From Entamoeba histolytica HM-1:IMSS (lineage: Eukaryota; Evosea; Mastigamoebida; Endamoebidae): a DNA stretch of 64,000 nt. Shown one piece after another: positions 30,192-42,439 of this stretch. A program made the translations under genes and the position numbers. Where the stretch lies: positions 6,351 through 70,350 of the forward strand of contig NW_001914870.1 in NCBI RefSeq assembly GCF_000208925.1. The letters are read 5' to 3'. Each line of letters opens with the position of its first letter. Within the stretch, counting starts at the first letter, position 1. Below the pieces are notes generated by a model. It had not been told where the DNA came from, did not search any database, and saw nothing but the letters and a program-made list of their open reading frames with translations.

Positions 30192-31046
30192 ATGCAAGAA
30201 ACAATAACAGAGTTACTTAATAAAAGTGATATTGAAAAACGTTGCATTGAGGAAGAGGGGACTGTTCAATATTATGTCAATCAATTAATTAATACATTAT
30301 TGATAGAAAAACAAGTCACTGAAGAAGTAATGAAACTTCAAAACAACTTAGAGGAGTCAATTAAACAAACTGAAAAGGCAGAAAAAGAAATGTATAAAAA
30401 CAAAGAAATACTTATCAAAATTAATAATGAAAAGATTGCTTTAAAAGAAAAAATGGAACGAAGTAAAGTACTGTTACAACTTGCTTTTAAACGAAACCAA
30501 ATGCTTCAAAATGAAAAGAAAAGACTAAAGTTATTAGCACAACCAAAGACTAATGAGAGTAATATAAAAAAATGGAAAGGAATTCGTAAAGAAGTAAAAG
30601 AAATAAGAAGAGGACTTGATGAACTTATTCAACAAGAAAAAGAAAAAAAGGTTAAAGAATTAAAAATAATTAAACTTGAAGAACTTCAAGAAGAAAGAAA
30701 AAAAGAAATTGAAGATTTAAAAAAATTAAAGGAAAAACATCTACAAGAAAATCAAATAAAAGAAGAAAATGATGACCAAACATCAAGTAGTGAAAGTGAA
30801 TATAAAATTGACCAACAAGATTCATTAAAAAAGGTACAACCTTTTGGTACTTCTGTTTTACGTCAAATAGAAGAAAGTAATGTTATGGAAGAAGAAGAAG
30901 AAGAAAAAATAAATAAAGATAATAATCAGTTTAATGAAGAAGATGCATTCTTTCATTCAGATCAAACAGCAAGTGAAGAAATTGAAATGGATAATGAAGA
31001 AAGTGAAAGTGATTCAACAACATCAATTAGTAACGATAGTGATTAA
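30192..31046 (+). CDS. Coiled-coil protein with acidic C-terminus
   Basis: A 284-residue protein. A helical coiled coil runs over residues about 25-195 (KEKMERSKVLLQLAFKRNQM, then Lys/Glu heptads), followed by an acidic Ser/Asp/Glu tail (SESEYKID, EEEEEEKI, EESESDSTTS) with probable CK2-like sites. No other domain is recognised. It is divergent with the FYVE/ARM gene (192 bp between starts) and 95 bp upstream of a second coiled-coil gene on the same strand. Confidence 0.75.
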   Translation: MQETITELLNKSDIEKRCIEEEGTVQYYVNQLINTLLIEKQVTEEVMKLQNNLEESIKQTEKAEKEMYKNKEILIKINNEKIALKEKMERSKVLLQLAFKRNQMLQNEKKRLKLLAQPKTNESNIKKWKGIRKEVKEIRRGLDELIQQEKEKKVKELKIIKLEELQEERKKEIEDLKKLKEKHLQENQIKEENDDQTSSSESEYKIDQQDSLKKVQPFGTSVLRQIEESNVMEEEEEEKINKDNNQFNEEDAFFHSDQTASEEIEMDNEESESDSTTSISNDSD

Positions 31047-31141
31047 TCCATACAATGTGATGATTATAATAAATTAAATTATATTTAAATTTAAACTCTC
31101 TTTTACTTTTGTTTGATAAAAAACTTATAATTTAATTTTTT

Positions 31142-32047
31142 ATGACAAGATTAACTGAGAGTGATTTATTGCGTCTACTTGAAGAAATGAAAACAAAATA
31201 TGAAGAACTTTCAAGAGCTAAAAAAGAAATTGAAGACAACAGTATTGTTAATGATTTAAAAACAAAAGTAAAAAGTTTACTTATGATTATTAGTTATTTA
31301 GAAAAGAATCAAAACAATGGAAAAGATGAAAATTATAAAAGAATAAAAGAGTTGGAAGAAGAAAATCAAAAGCTTAAGAATCAAATTGCAAGTTCTACAG
31401 TACAAATAAATTTAGTTAAAACAATGAAAAATCTTGAAGAACTACAAGAAGATTATAATACCCTTGTTGAATTAAATGAAGAAATGGAAGAAGAAAATAA
31501 ACAATTAAAAGAAGAAAATAAAGAACTTAAAGAACAACTTAATAAATACATAGACCAACAAGATGATGTTGAAGAATTAAAGAGATTAATTGAGGTATCA
31601 ACAAACAATTATAATGAAACACATCAATTATTAATAAATCTACAAAAAGAAAATGATAATACTCAATCTGAAGATTTAATGATAATCCAAAAGAGAACAG
31701 AAATGATTATTCATAATCAAAATGAAAGAAATAATGTATTCTTTAAGTGGAGTTGTTTAGACTATAATTACAATCATCAACCAATATCTAAAACTGGAAT
31801 AACTAATACATTGAAATATACAATTAAAGACCAATATGGTGGATGGACAATTTCTTTTGAATATATTCAATCACTTGGTAATATTATTGCAATATATTCC
31901 AATTCATGTTTAATTTTTCAACGACCATATTTATGTGGTTTATATAATGAATCAACAACTTTATGGGTTCAAGATAAAGGGATATATTGTATTGTTACAA
32001 TAAATGATATAAATGAAGTAACTTCATATACTCCATTGATTCTTTAA
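31142..32047 (+). CDS. Coiled-coil protein with a C-terminal globular domain
   Basis: A 301-residue protein. Residues 5-195 form a coiled coil (for example LEELQEDYNTLVELNEEMEE). The last 100 residues are a compact, aromatic-rich, beta-type domain (FFKWSCLDYNYNHQP, GGWTISFEYIQSLGN, YLCGLYNESTTLWVQ). No family is recognised for the C-terminal domain. The pattern of an N-terminal coiled coil with a small C-terminal beta domain recalls Entamoeba coiled-coil/TLDc-like proteins, but the FDS motif of those is missing. Confidence 0.75.
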   Translation: MTRLTESDLLRLLEEMKTKYEELSRAKKEIEDNSIVNDLKTKVKSLLMIISYLEKNQNNGKDENYKRIKELEEENQKLKNQIASSTVQINLVKTMKNLEELQEDYNTLVELNEEMEEENKQLKEENKELKEQLNKYIDQQDDVEELKRLIEVSTNNYNETHQLLINLQKENDNTQSEDLMIIQKRTEMIIHNQNERNNVFFKWSCLDYNYNHQPISKTGITNTLKYTIKDQYGGWTISFEYIQSLGNIIAIYSNSCLIFQRPYLCGLYNESTTLWVQDKGIYCIVTINDINEVTSYTPLIL

Positions 32048-32323
32048 TAATTAAATTTATTTATTTTAAATTAGAAAGTTCTACTAACAAATGAAACTTT
32101 TCATACAAGGACAATAAAAGTTTTAAAGTACATTAAAATAAAAACTTAATAAAAAAGAAAATTGGATATGATGATGTGGATACAAAAGTTTTATAAAGAA
32201 ATTATCAAGAAATTTCGAGTTTATAAAATTGTTGCAAAAAAGTAAAAAACATTGTTTCATTTAGAATAAAAAAATCTTTCTCTTTGCGTTTTAAGATTAT
32301 CTATTAATTTTAAATAACATTCA

Positions 32324-35300
32324 ATGCTTATTATAATTATTATAACAATTTTCATTTGTTGTTGTTTTTCAGAAACAACAGAGATGACATGGTGTGATTC
32401 AAATGATAGAGGATTAATTCAATATGTTAGTGTTTCAAAAGGGTTATGTGATTATACAGATAAAAATTGGTGTGGAGTGTTATTTTCTTATTTTAATGAT
32501 AGTGATTGTTTTGAGATATATAATAGTTGTTGTTCTAAAGATGAAACTAGAGTTGATCTTAATGAATTTCATTTAATTGATAATATTTATGATGGTAGAA
32601 ATTCTAAGAGAATTATTAGATTTAATTTTAAAGGAAGTCCATATGCAAGAGCATTTCATAATATTACAATTGAAGAATATCATCCAAGAATTAATTTTGT
32701 TATTAATACTTATTATATTCTTCCTAAAAGTATTATCACTTTAACGGGAAGAGAAATTACTTATGAAGAATATCCTTATTTTATTATCGCAGAGTCAAGA
32801 CCATTTACTATTAAAACTTCATTAGAAAATACATTAGAATATATTAATTTAAATTATACATGGGGATTTTCCCCAGGAGTTTTTATAGAAGGACGTATTG
32901 CAGTAAAACTAACAAATGAAACAATAAGAAATGATTGTCAATATAGATATACATCAGATCAATATGTTATTAATAGAGGAGTTGATAATAACAATTTACA
33001 AGTATTAGATATTTGTTATGTTCATAATAGACATAGAATGGCTATTTGTGGAAAGAATGTACCAATAACATATCAAGATTGTTCTTGTTCTTATTCAAAT
33101 TTTGAATATGAAAATTCAGCAATAGATTGTTCATTTTTAAGTAAGTATTTATCATTTAAAATAAAACCAAATCAAGAGTTTATTCCTTATGAAAGAGAAT
33201 GGTCAACTTTAATAACAACTGGTGTTGATAGTAAAATTACTATACCAAAAGATTCTTCAATGATATTTTTTAATGATGCTTATTTACCAAATGCATCATT
33301 AAGTATTGATGGTACATGTATATTTAAAGGAATTATTCATATTGAAAGGAGTGATGTATTATATAATTTAGGTCATTTTCAAGCAACATTATTTGAATAC
33401 GGTTCTATTGAAATTTCTAAAGACCCAGTACTTTTTATTGGGAAATGTAATAGTAATTTAACCGAATGTAATAAAGTACTTTCAAACAGTAATATAAAAG
33501 AAGTAAATTGTGGAGGAGTTTTAAATAGATATTTATATAGTGGAAGTACATTAGGATGTAAATGTACACAAAAAGATTCTACATATTTTGAACAATCAGA
33601 TTGTTCATATTTAACTGAAGGAAGACAAAATAGAATGAAATTAGTATTAGAATATAATTATAATAGTGGATTAACTAAAAAGTATTGGAGTAGTATTTCA
33701 GGTAAAAAATATGACAATGGAGAATTGATTGAAAGTATTATATTAGAAGGAAGTTCTATTATTGTTGAAAATGAGTGTGATTTTAGAAATATTAAAGTAA
33801 TAGAATTAAAAGGGTCTTTAAGATGTGGTATATTATATTTAAGTAATACTACAAAAATTATTGGATATGCTGGAAGTTCTTTAAGAACTTATTCTATTCA
33901 AATTGATAATATAGTTTCAAATATGAATAAAGAGGCATTAATAATTATGGGAGATGGTGAATTTATTAGTGATGGAAGTATGAATAAAGTATTATCAACT
34001 GATCAAACAGAATGTTTTGAATTAGTTAGTTTTAATAATGAAGTATCAAAATCATTAGATGAATCTACTGATGGAAAATATGTTTCATTAGTTGTTGGTA
34101 AAATGATTCGTATTTGTCCAGAAGGGTATAATAAAGATGATAGACGTAAAATTATTTGTTCAGTAGAAAATGGAGTATTTGGTAATTTTAAATATCATCA
34201 ATGTCCATGCAAAGGAAATGAGTGTTATTATGATCTTGGTGAATGGAAAGAGATTACTATTAGTTCTGAAAAGGAATATGATATGATTGATGGAAATGTT
34301 ATTATTACAAATTCAAATATTATATTTAATAATGTAAGAAGTATTTCTTCTATTCAAAGTAATGTCATACCAACTATTCAATTAAATGGAAATAATGATA
34401 TAATTTCTATTAAAATAAATACAAATAAAACAATGAATATTATAAGTAATCAAAATATTTATTTATCTGGAAGTGCAGAGGGTGTTAGTATTAAAACAAC
34501 AAAAAACAATGGAAATATTAATATTGTTGGAGTATATGATCAAATAGGAGTTAACATAAGTTATACAACAACGATAACTATTGAAAATGGTAATTCTATT
34601 GCAAGTATAAATAATCAAGGAGGATTTGATATTTCAAATAATAGTTTAATAGGAAATAATAAAGTAAGATATTCTATTGATGGAAGATGTAGAATCGGAA
34701 GAATGATTAATGAACGATTTATTTGTGATTCATGTGGAAAAGATGAAATAAAAGGAAGTTGTTTAGAAAATATAAATGTTGATAATTGTTTAACATATGG
34801 AATAACAGGAAGATGTATTGAATGTCAAGAGAAATATTATCTTAGTAATAATATTAAAGAAAATGAAATTAATCAAAAATGTATTTATTGTTTAGATGGT
34901 CATTGTAAAAGATGTTCAAAAGAAGAATGTTATGAATGTGAAGAAGGATATAAATTAGAAGAAGGAATGTGTAAATATCATGATACAAATTGTAAATTTT
35001 ATTCAAATGGATATTGTAAATTATGTGAAAATGGAGAATATGTTAATAACATACAATATTGTTCAAAATGTGAAATTAATAACTGTGAAGTATGTAAAAC
35101 ACATGATCCAAAACAATGTGAGATATGTTCAAATGGTTATTATTTAAATAAGAGTTTATTATGTGAAAAAATAAATATAAATAATGAAACAGTAAATTCA
35201 GGAGCAATAAGTTGTTATGAAGGATATTATAATGATAATGGAATATGTAAAGAATGTAAAAAGAATAATGAATATGGGAAAGAATGTTTAGAATGTACAA

Positions 35301-37571
35301 ATGAGAAATGTTATTCATGTGAAAATGAATACAAATGAATATTGTGAAGTAATAAAAGATTCTAAATGTATGAAATGTAAATACGGATATTATAATCCAT
35401 CGTCATGTACAAAATGTCCAAAAGGATGTTTATCATGTTATGGAACAATAGAAAATGTTATATGTCTTGAATGTGATAATCAAAATAATTTAACTTTATG
35501 GTTAATTGACGGTCAATGTAAAAGTCAGAATCAAATATTTTTATTAAATAATTCATTAAAAATAAAAGAACATCAAAACTTAGATAAATGTAGTATTAAT
35601 CAAAAAGGTATTTGTATTAGATGTTCTGATGGATATTATGAATTTAATTCAAATTGTTTTCCTTGTAATTCAAATTGTTCAAGCTGTTTAACTACATCAA
35701 CACAATGTTTATCTTGTTCTGACCCTACTAAAATTGTAAGTAATTATGAATGTGTTTCTGATGAAGAATTCTCTAAATCTTGTAAACAACAAACATTAAG
35801 TAAAGTTGGATGTGCTATTTGTAATGATGGGTATTATAGAAAAGGAACATCATGTCCAAAATGTCCAAAAACAATGGAATTATGTGAAAGAGAAGATTTA
35901 CCAATAAAATGTAATGTTGGATATTTTATGTATCATTCTAAAGAATGTAGACCAAAAACTGAATTAACAAATTGTGTTACAATTGATTCAATAGGTTGTA
36001 GTAAATGTTTAGATGGATATTATGTTTACGACTCTTATTGTTTTAATTGTCCAGATAATTGTTATTCATGTAGTAATAGTAATACATGTAAATTATGTTT
36101 TGATGGGTTTGTATTAAATGGATTAAAGTGTGTATCTTATAAAACAATAGAACATTGTGAATCTTCTTCAAACAATGTTTGTACTTCATGTTCAAGAGGT
36201 TTTATAATAAAAGGAAATATTTGTGAAAGAAAGTCTATGTGGTGGATAAGTTTAATTGTTATTCCAATATTCATATTAATAATTGTTATGATTTATTTCA
36301 TACTTACATTAATTTCAAAAAAAATAATTAGACTAAAACAAGATAATACTTTAAATTTAAAAGAGTTATTCTCCTCAGAACATTTTCAAGAAGTTCTTCC
36401 TGGTATATTAGTGACAAATAATAAATTTACATTAGTTGGAGATGAATATATTCCAGTAAATGAAACTACTACTTTAAAATTAATAATTGCTAATCATGGC
36501 AAACATAAAGTTAAGATTCAATCATCTCATATCCCTTCCAAAAAATATCAATTTACTATTCAACCAAATTTAGTCTTTTTAAGACAAAATAAAGCTATTG
36601 AAGTTACTATGGATATTACACCTATTTGTTCTACTACTATATTACAACAAATTAGATTTTCTGTATATAATTTTAAATTTAATAAAGAAATGGAATTTTA
36701 TGTGGATATTAATATTGAAACTGAACAGACATGTATATTAGATCCAGACGAACTTATTCAAAAGAAAAAAATTGGAGAAGGAACTTTTGGTGTTGTTTAT
36801 AAAGGTGAATTTAAAGGAAATAGTGTTGCTATTAAAAGAATGAAACCAAAAATTAATGATAATAGTTCTGAAATAGAATTTAGAAAAGAGGTAGAAATGT
36901 TAGAAAAATTTAGATGTAATTATATTATTCATTTCTATGGAGCAGTAATAATTCAAGATAATAAATGTATGGTTACTGAATATGCAAAATATGGATCAGT
37001 ACAAAAAATGATTGAATCAAAACCATCAAATTCACTATCTAAAAGTATTAAAATAAAAATGTTATTAGATATTGCTAGAGGAATAGAATATCTTCACAAT
37101 AATGGTATTCTACATCGTGATATTAAACCTGATAATATGTTAATAACTTCCCTTGATAATGACATCCCTGTTAATGCTAAACTTACTGATTTTGGAAGTG
37201 CTAGAAATATAAATTCATTAATGACAAATATGACATTTACAAAAGGTGTTGGAACACCTTCTTTTATGGCTCCTGAGATATTAAAAAGAAAAAAATATAA
37301 AACAGCCGCTGATATTTATTCATTTGCTATTAGTATTTACTCTGTTATGACTTGGGAAGATCCTTATCCTAAACAAGAATTTGAGTATCCTTGGGTTATT
37401 GCCACTTTTGTAGCTTCTGGACATAGAAGACCACAAAACAATTTACCTGATTATGTCTATAAACTTATATGTGAGTGTTGGTGTGATGAACCAACTAATA
37501 GACTAAATATAGAACAAACAATAAAACAGCTTGAAATTATTCAAAAATCCATTCAATCAAAACATCATTAA
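32324..37571 (+). pseudogene. Transmembrane kinase (Entamoeba TMK family) interrupted by one frameshift
   Basis: Two overlapping frames, 32324-35338 and 35301-37571, together make one TMK of about 1750 residues. The order is: signal peptide (MLIIIIITIFICCCF); a large Asn/Ser-rich ectodomain; CXXC-rich repeats on both sides of the break; a TM helix (WWISLIVIPIFILIIVMIYF, near residue 1306); a juxtamembrane beta domain; and a TKL-like kinase (about 1480-1745). The kinase has GEGTFGVV, VAIK, HRDIKPDN, TDFG and MAPE, so all catalytic residues are present. The break lies within or near the AAA at 35333-35335; one extra base there explains the shift. No intron fits. It may be a pseudogene or a sequence error. 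Confidence 0.8.
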
Positions 37572-37622
37572 TTTTTTGTTATTTATTTATTTTTTTTTTT
37601 AATTTTAGAAGATCCTTTTCCA

Positions 37623-39119
37623 ATGCAGGAAATACAACAAATTTTAATGCCATGGCTATTGTGTAAAACCTTAGGGTCTTGTAAAGAAAAGCAAACAAGA
37701 CATAGAAATATAAGGTCATACAACAAAAAAAGAAATGTCAATAGCAATAAATGGCATAACAATTATAATAATAAAGGTAAATGATACACCAAGGAAAAAG
37801 GGTTTAGAAGACGAAAGACACAAAGAAAAACAAATAAAAAACAAGGTAAATACAATAACAATAAAGATTATACAAATAACAAATATAAATGGCTAACAAT
37901 AAATGAGATACAAGAAAGAATAAAAAGAATAACAAGTGAATGGAAAGAAGGAGAATACGAAGAAATACTTAAAAAATATGAAGGTAAGAGGAAAAGATGG
38001 TATGATATCCTCCAAGAAGTATATTCAATTAAAAAGAAAAAGGTAATTGAAAAGACGAAAGAAGAGTTTAAAGAAAAAACAAAAGATTGGGAAGAAAAAG
38101 ACATTAAGGCTATAGAAGCAGAAATTAAAAACAAAAACCCAATTAAAGAAATGAATGATAGATGTAAAATTGCAAGAATAATAAATAACAAACAAAGTAT
38201 AAAGAAAACACAAGAAGAAACAAAAAATAAAGAAGAAAAGATAGAAGAAGAAAAAGAAAAAGAAGAAATACTTGCTCTGAAAAATCAAATTACTGAATTA
38301 CAAGGAAAACTTAAAGAATTAAGTATGAAAAGAATGGAAGAAGAACAAGCCATCTCAGAAGAAATGATGAGAAAAGCAAAAGAAATAGTTAGGAAAGAAT
38401 TTGAAGAAGAAATTACAGAAATGAAAACACAAATTAAAAAGATTCAAACGAATTATGAAGAAATGAAGAAAGAAAATGAAAAATTAGAAGAAGAAAACTT
38501 AAAACTACAAGGAAAAGTAAACGAGATAGAAGGAAAGAAAATCACAGAAGTAAATAATAAAGAAGAAAAAATCCGAAGTATCCAAGCTAATAAAAAGAAG
38601 ATTGAAAAAGAAAATGAAGAAATGAAAGAAGAAATTGAAAAGCTAAAAAAGAGAAACAAAACGCTAGAACAAAATGCAAACACATTAGAGAAGAAAATTG
38701 AAATGATAGAGGAAAATACTAAAGAATTAAAGAAAGAAATAAGAGATAAAGAAAAACAAATATCTGAATATCAAGAAATTGCAATTAAAAACCAAGAAAT
38801 TGCAGAAATAACAAGAGAAGAATTAGACAACACACAAAAAGAAAATGAAGCACAAAAACAAATAATATCAAAACAACAAGATGATATTGAAAATTTTATT
38901 TCACAGAAGGAATTAGAGAAGAAGAAAACGATGACACTTGTGATAAATACACAACCAGTACTGAGGAAAACATCATCAGGAACGATGGAGATGAATGAAA
39001 CTACTCCTATGAAAAAGACAGTAGTGGAAATCGAAGAGAAAAGCAAAGCACTGATTGTCAAAAAACAAGAGATGACAGTCAGACAAGAAATACAACAGAA
39101 CAAAGAAATAGAATTTTAA
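37623..39119 (+). pseudogene. LINE ORF1 (left copy), broken by TGA at codon 54
   Basis: From ATG 37623 to TAA 39117-39119 the frame would encode 498 residues, but codon 54 (37782-37784) is TGA. After the TGA the next ATG is at 38151, leaving a 322-residue frame. The N-terminal part is basic, and the rest is a long Lys/Glu coiled coil, as in ORF1 proteins that bind element RNA. The right copy has the same TGA. Confidence 0.85.
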
Positions 39120-39147
39120 TTGAAGTGTTGTATTGTTTTGAATTAAT

Positions 39148-39558
39148 TTGTTAAATAAGAAATTATATAAGAAAATAAAAAATGAACAAATAGAAAATAT
39201 AATAAAAGCAATAAATATCAATGTCAATAATGAAAAAGAATATATTAAATATATTAAAATATCACATAAAATAAAAGAAAATACTAAACGGTACATTAAA
39301 TTGAAAATAAATGATATAATAGAAGGAAGAGTAGAGTGTGATTCAATAATAAAAAATCATAATAAAAAATAACTATACTGAAATTGATGAAGAATACCTT
39401 AACACTCTCATCAATAAAGTAAAAGAAATGAAAATAGAAAAATGTTCAAACATTAATTACTACTTTCAAAGAAAAGAAACTTATGAATTAATAAATGAAA
39501 TTAATAATAGATGGATATGGTCAGGAAGCAGAATGCAGGATCTGCAAGATGATATGAA
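39148..39558 (+). pseudogene. LINE ORF2 5' part (left copy), up to the gap
   Basis: Begins LNKKLYKKIKNEQIEN and continues to NRWIWSGSRMQDLQDD at the gap edge. A frameshift separates the 74-residue first frame (stop at 39370-39372, after KNHNKK) from the frame starting MKIEKCSNINYYFQRKE at 39428. Confidence 0.8.
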
Positions 39559-40523
39559 NNNNNNNNNNNNNNNNNNNNNNNNNNNNNNNNNNNNNNNNNN
39601 NNNNNNNNNNNNNNNNNNNNNNNNNNNNNNNNNNNNNNNNNNNNNNNNNNNNNNNNNNNNNNNNNNNNNNNNNNNNNNNNNNNNNNNNNNNNNNNNNNNN
39701 NNNNNNNNNNNNNNNNNNNNNNNNNNNNNNNNNNNNNNNNNNNNNNNNNNNNNNNNNNNNNNNNNNNNNNNNNNNNNNNNNNNNNNNNNNNNNNNNNNNN
39801 NNNNNNNNNNNNNNNNNNNNNNNNNNNNNNNNNNNNNNNNNNNNNNNNNNNNNNNNNNNNNNNNNNNNNNNNNNNNNNNNNNNNNNNNNNNNNNNNNNNN
39901 NNNNNNNNNNNNNNNNNNNNNNNNNNNNNNNNNNNNNNNNNNNNNNNNNNNNNNNNNNNNNNNNNNNNNNNNNNNNNNNNNNNNNNNNNNNNNNNNNNNN
40001 NNNNNNNNNNNNNNNNNNNNNNNNNNNNNNNNNNNNNNNNNNNNNNNNNNNNNNNNNNNNNNNNNNNNNNNNNNNNNNNNNNNNNNNNNNNNNNNNNNNN
40101 NNNNNNNNNNNNNNNNNNNNNNNNNNNNNNNNNNNNNNNNNNNNNNNNNNNNNNNNNNNNNNNNNNNNNNNNNNNNNNNNNNNNNNNNNNNNNNNNNNNN
40201 NNNNNNNNNNNNNNNNNNNNNNNNNNNNNNNNNNNNNNNNNNNNNNNNNNNNNNNNNNNNNNNNNNNNNNNNNNNNNNNNNNNNNNNNNNNNNNNNNNNN
40301 NNNNNNNNNNNNNNNNNNNNNNNNNNNNNNNNNNNNNNNNNNNNNNNNNNNNNNNNNNNNNNNNNNNNNNNNNNNNNNNNNNNNNNNNNNNNNNNNNNNN
40401 NNNNNNNNNNNNNNNNNNNNNNNNNNNNNNNNNNNNNNNNNNNNNNNNNNNNNNNNNNNNNNNNNNNNNNNNNNNNNNNNNNNNNNNNNNNNNNNNNNNN
40501 NNNNNNNNNNNNNNNNNNNNNNN
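39559..40523. other. Assembly gap (965 N) inside the left LINE
   Basis: The flanks match positions 45141 and 43050 of the right copy, which are separated there by 2090 bp. The 965-base run is therefore probably an estimate and not the true size. Any reading frame crossing it is meaningless. Confidence 0.98.
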
Positions 40524-41130
40524 GCAATATTTTGTGGGTATAGAAAAGCAAAAATACTGAAAAATGAAATATTAAAATACGCAACACTTTGTAAAGACAA
40601 GATAACTACAGTAAAATACATTCTACTATCTTGTATTTATCATAATAAATCACAAATAGAAAAACATGACAATATAGGCATTATAATATTGATTAATAAG
40701 AAAATACACTGGGAAATAAACAATATAAAAACCCCCATATGAAACAATGTTCAAATATAAAGACATTACAATGATATGGAACAAACAAATAATGCCTAAA
40801 AGTGATGGACAATACCACAAAATACCAGATATGTATTAGATAAAAAGAACAAAACTGGTCTATTATTTGATATGACTATTGTGGCTGATCACAATATTAA
40901 TTGAGCCTATTGGAAGAAAAGAAATAAGTATAAAGAATTAAAGAATAGGCTAATGAAAATAGAGAAAATAAAAGATGTCAAAATAATTCCAGTAGTAATC
41001 TCAATCAATGGATTAATAAATAACTCAAGTGTTAAATTAATTAAAGAATTAAAAATTGACATTGACATCGAGAAAGAAATTAAAAACCTTGTAATAAAAA
41101 CATGATGGATGTCATGGAATACTGCGGAGA
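40524..41130 (+). pseudogene. LINE ORF2 3' part (left copy), endonuclease region
   Basis: Contains AIFCGYRKAKI, the SCIYHNKSQIEKHDN segment and FDMTIVADHNIN followed by the Lys-rich KYKELKNRL segment. This is the pattern of the restriction-like endonuclease of R2/R4-type LINEs (acidic residues then a lysine cluster). Stops and frame changes interrupt it. Confidence 0.75.
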
Positions 41131-41243
41131 TCACAACCAAACATACTCCGTAGAGCTACTAGAAGAAGAAGACGAAGGGACGGGATTAGTCTCCCCTGAG
41201 GCAGGAACAATAGAAGCTATTTCTATTAATACTTAATTAATTG

Positions 41244-41653
41244 ATTTTATTATTTTATTAATTGATTATTTTAAATAAGATATACTTTTGTTATATTTTT
41301 AAATTTATTTAATTTTCATTTTTATCTTTTTATTGTATCTTGGGTATATACAAAACTTTTTCATTTAATATTGTTCTATAAACACATTTATTTCTAATGT
41401 TTTCAATTGTAATTATTCTTTGAGAGAATTAGATTTTCTGTTTTATATTTTCCAAGAAAATACAACAACTAAATTAAAATGAACTTGAGTAAAAAGTTAT
41501 TAAAAAGAGTGTAGTTTTATCTTACCTTATTTGTAACGTGTTATTTGAACTATTAACTTAAATGTAATACCATTAATTTTAATTCAAGACAATGAATAAT
41601 AATTTTTAAATATTTATTTACACAAAATAACGAAAAAACAAAAATTAATGGAA
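41244..41653. other. Intergenic spacer between left LINE and four-TM gene
   Basis: AT-rich; nothing supported beyond the 3' region of the minus-strand gene. Confidence 0.45.
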
Positions 41654-42222
41654 TTAGTCCCACTCCCACTTTCTGTAGAAAGCGAAACGGATAATTGAAA
41701 AAATAGCAGTTAATACATCCAATACAAAAGTAATAATGACTGGAGCCATCCAAGAGAAATTGGCAAAGGTATCACAAAAAGCTTGATAACCAACATAATT
41801 ATTATCATTATTACAACTTGATTTTAAAGTAATGCTAAGAGCAAATTGAATAATCGTAACCACAGCAGAAGTTCCTGATATGATAAACACCTTTAAATAT
41901 AAGTGTCCTTTTCTATTTAAAATAAAATAATCATCTTTTTCATAAGAAATAAAAAAAATATTTCCGATGAAACGAATTATTGAAAAGAAATCAGACAAAC
42001 ATTAAGAAACATTTTTCGATTTGAAAAGATACATGCAAGCCACATTGTAATCATTAAGAAATTAAGTACTAAAACTGCTAATGCATTAACAATAAGATTA
42101 AAGATTTGTTCCCCTTCTCGAATGGAAAATGAAAGTTCATAAATATAATATCCACTCAAAGCAACAAAACAGACCCCACAAATCATTAATAAAATGTTGA
42201 ATATGTATTTTAATACTTTCAT
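41654..42222 (-). CDS. Small four-TM membrane protein, probably two exons, between two inverted LINEs
   Basis: Two minus-strand frames (from ATG 42222 and ending at 41654) are joined in frame by removing 41913-42010. This gives exons of 212 and 259 nt and a 156-residue protein. Helices: two in exon 1 (YIFNILLMICGVCFVALSGY and IVNALAVLVLNFLMITMWLA) and two in exon 2 (KVFIISGTSAVVTIIQFALS and MAPVIITFVLDVLTAIFSII), with a Cys pair in the loop between helices 3 and 4. The acceptor is AAATAG. The donor GTTTCT differs by one base from the usual GTTTGT; a GTTTGT 9 bp downstream does not give the right frame. No family is recognised. An unspliced frameshifted pseudogene is the alternative. Confidence 0.6.
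41913..42010 (-). other. Predicted intron of the four-TM gene (non-consensus donor)
   Basis: 98 bp, donor GTTTCT, acceptor TAG. It is chosen because it joins the two hydrophobic frames without a stop (spliced codon AT|A, Ile). Confidence 0.5.
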
Positions 42223-42439
42223 TTATTTTTTGATAATTTTAAGATGTTCAACAAATAAACTTTAGTTCTATTATTAGTGTTTTAATTTTTTGTTGTTTTA
42301 AATATTAAAAATTAAAAAAAAAAATAAAAAGCAATTAATTAAGTATTAATAGAAATAGCTTCTATTGTTCCTGCCTCAGGGGAGACTAATCCCGTCCCTT
42401 CGTCTTCTTCTTCTAGTAGCTCTACGGAGTATGTTTGGT

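Larger units (their letters stand above)
37613..41243 (+). mobile_element. EhLINE1-type R4-like non-LTR retrotransposon, left copy, with assembly gap
   Basis: Starts at TCCTTTTCCAATGCAGG, 42 bp after the TMK stop, and ends at ...CTTAATTAATTG. It matches the right copy (42332-47086) in inverse orientation with only a few differences in the sequence compared (for example one Lys/Asn codon near 38512 and one base near 40556). The middle is a run of N (39559-40523). By comparison the missing part should be about 2090 bp, so the whole element would be about 4.76 kb, the size known for EhLINE1. No clear target-site duplication is visible in the AT-rich flanks. Confidence 0.93.

Noticed and set aside
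35301..35338. Programmed ribosomal frameshifting in the TMK gene
   Set aside because: No slippery heptamer or downstream structure is visible; a one-base indel in AAA is simpler.
39428..40621. Long frames spanning the N run
   Set aside because: They are produced by undetermined bases and are not real coding sequence.
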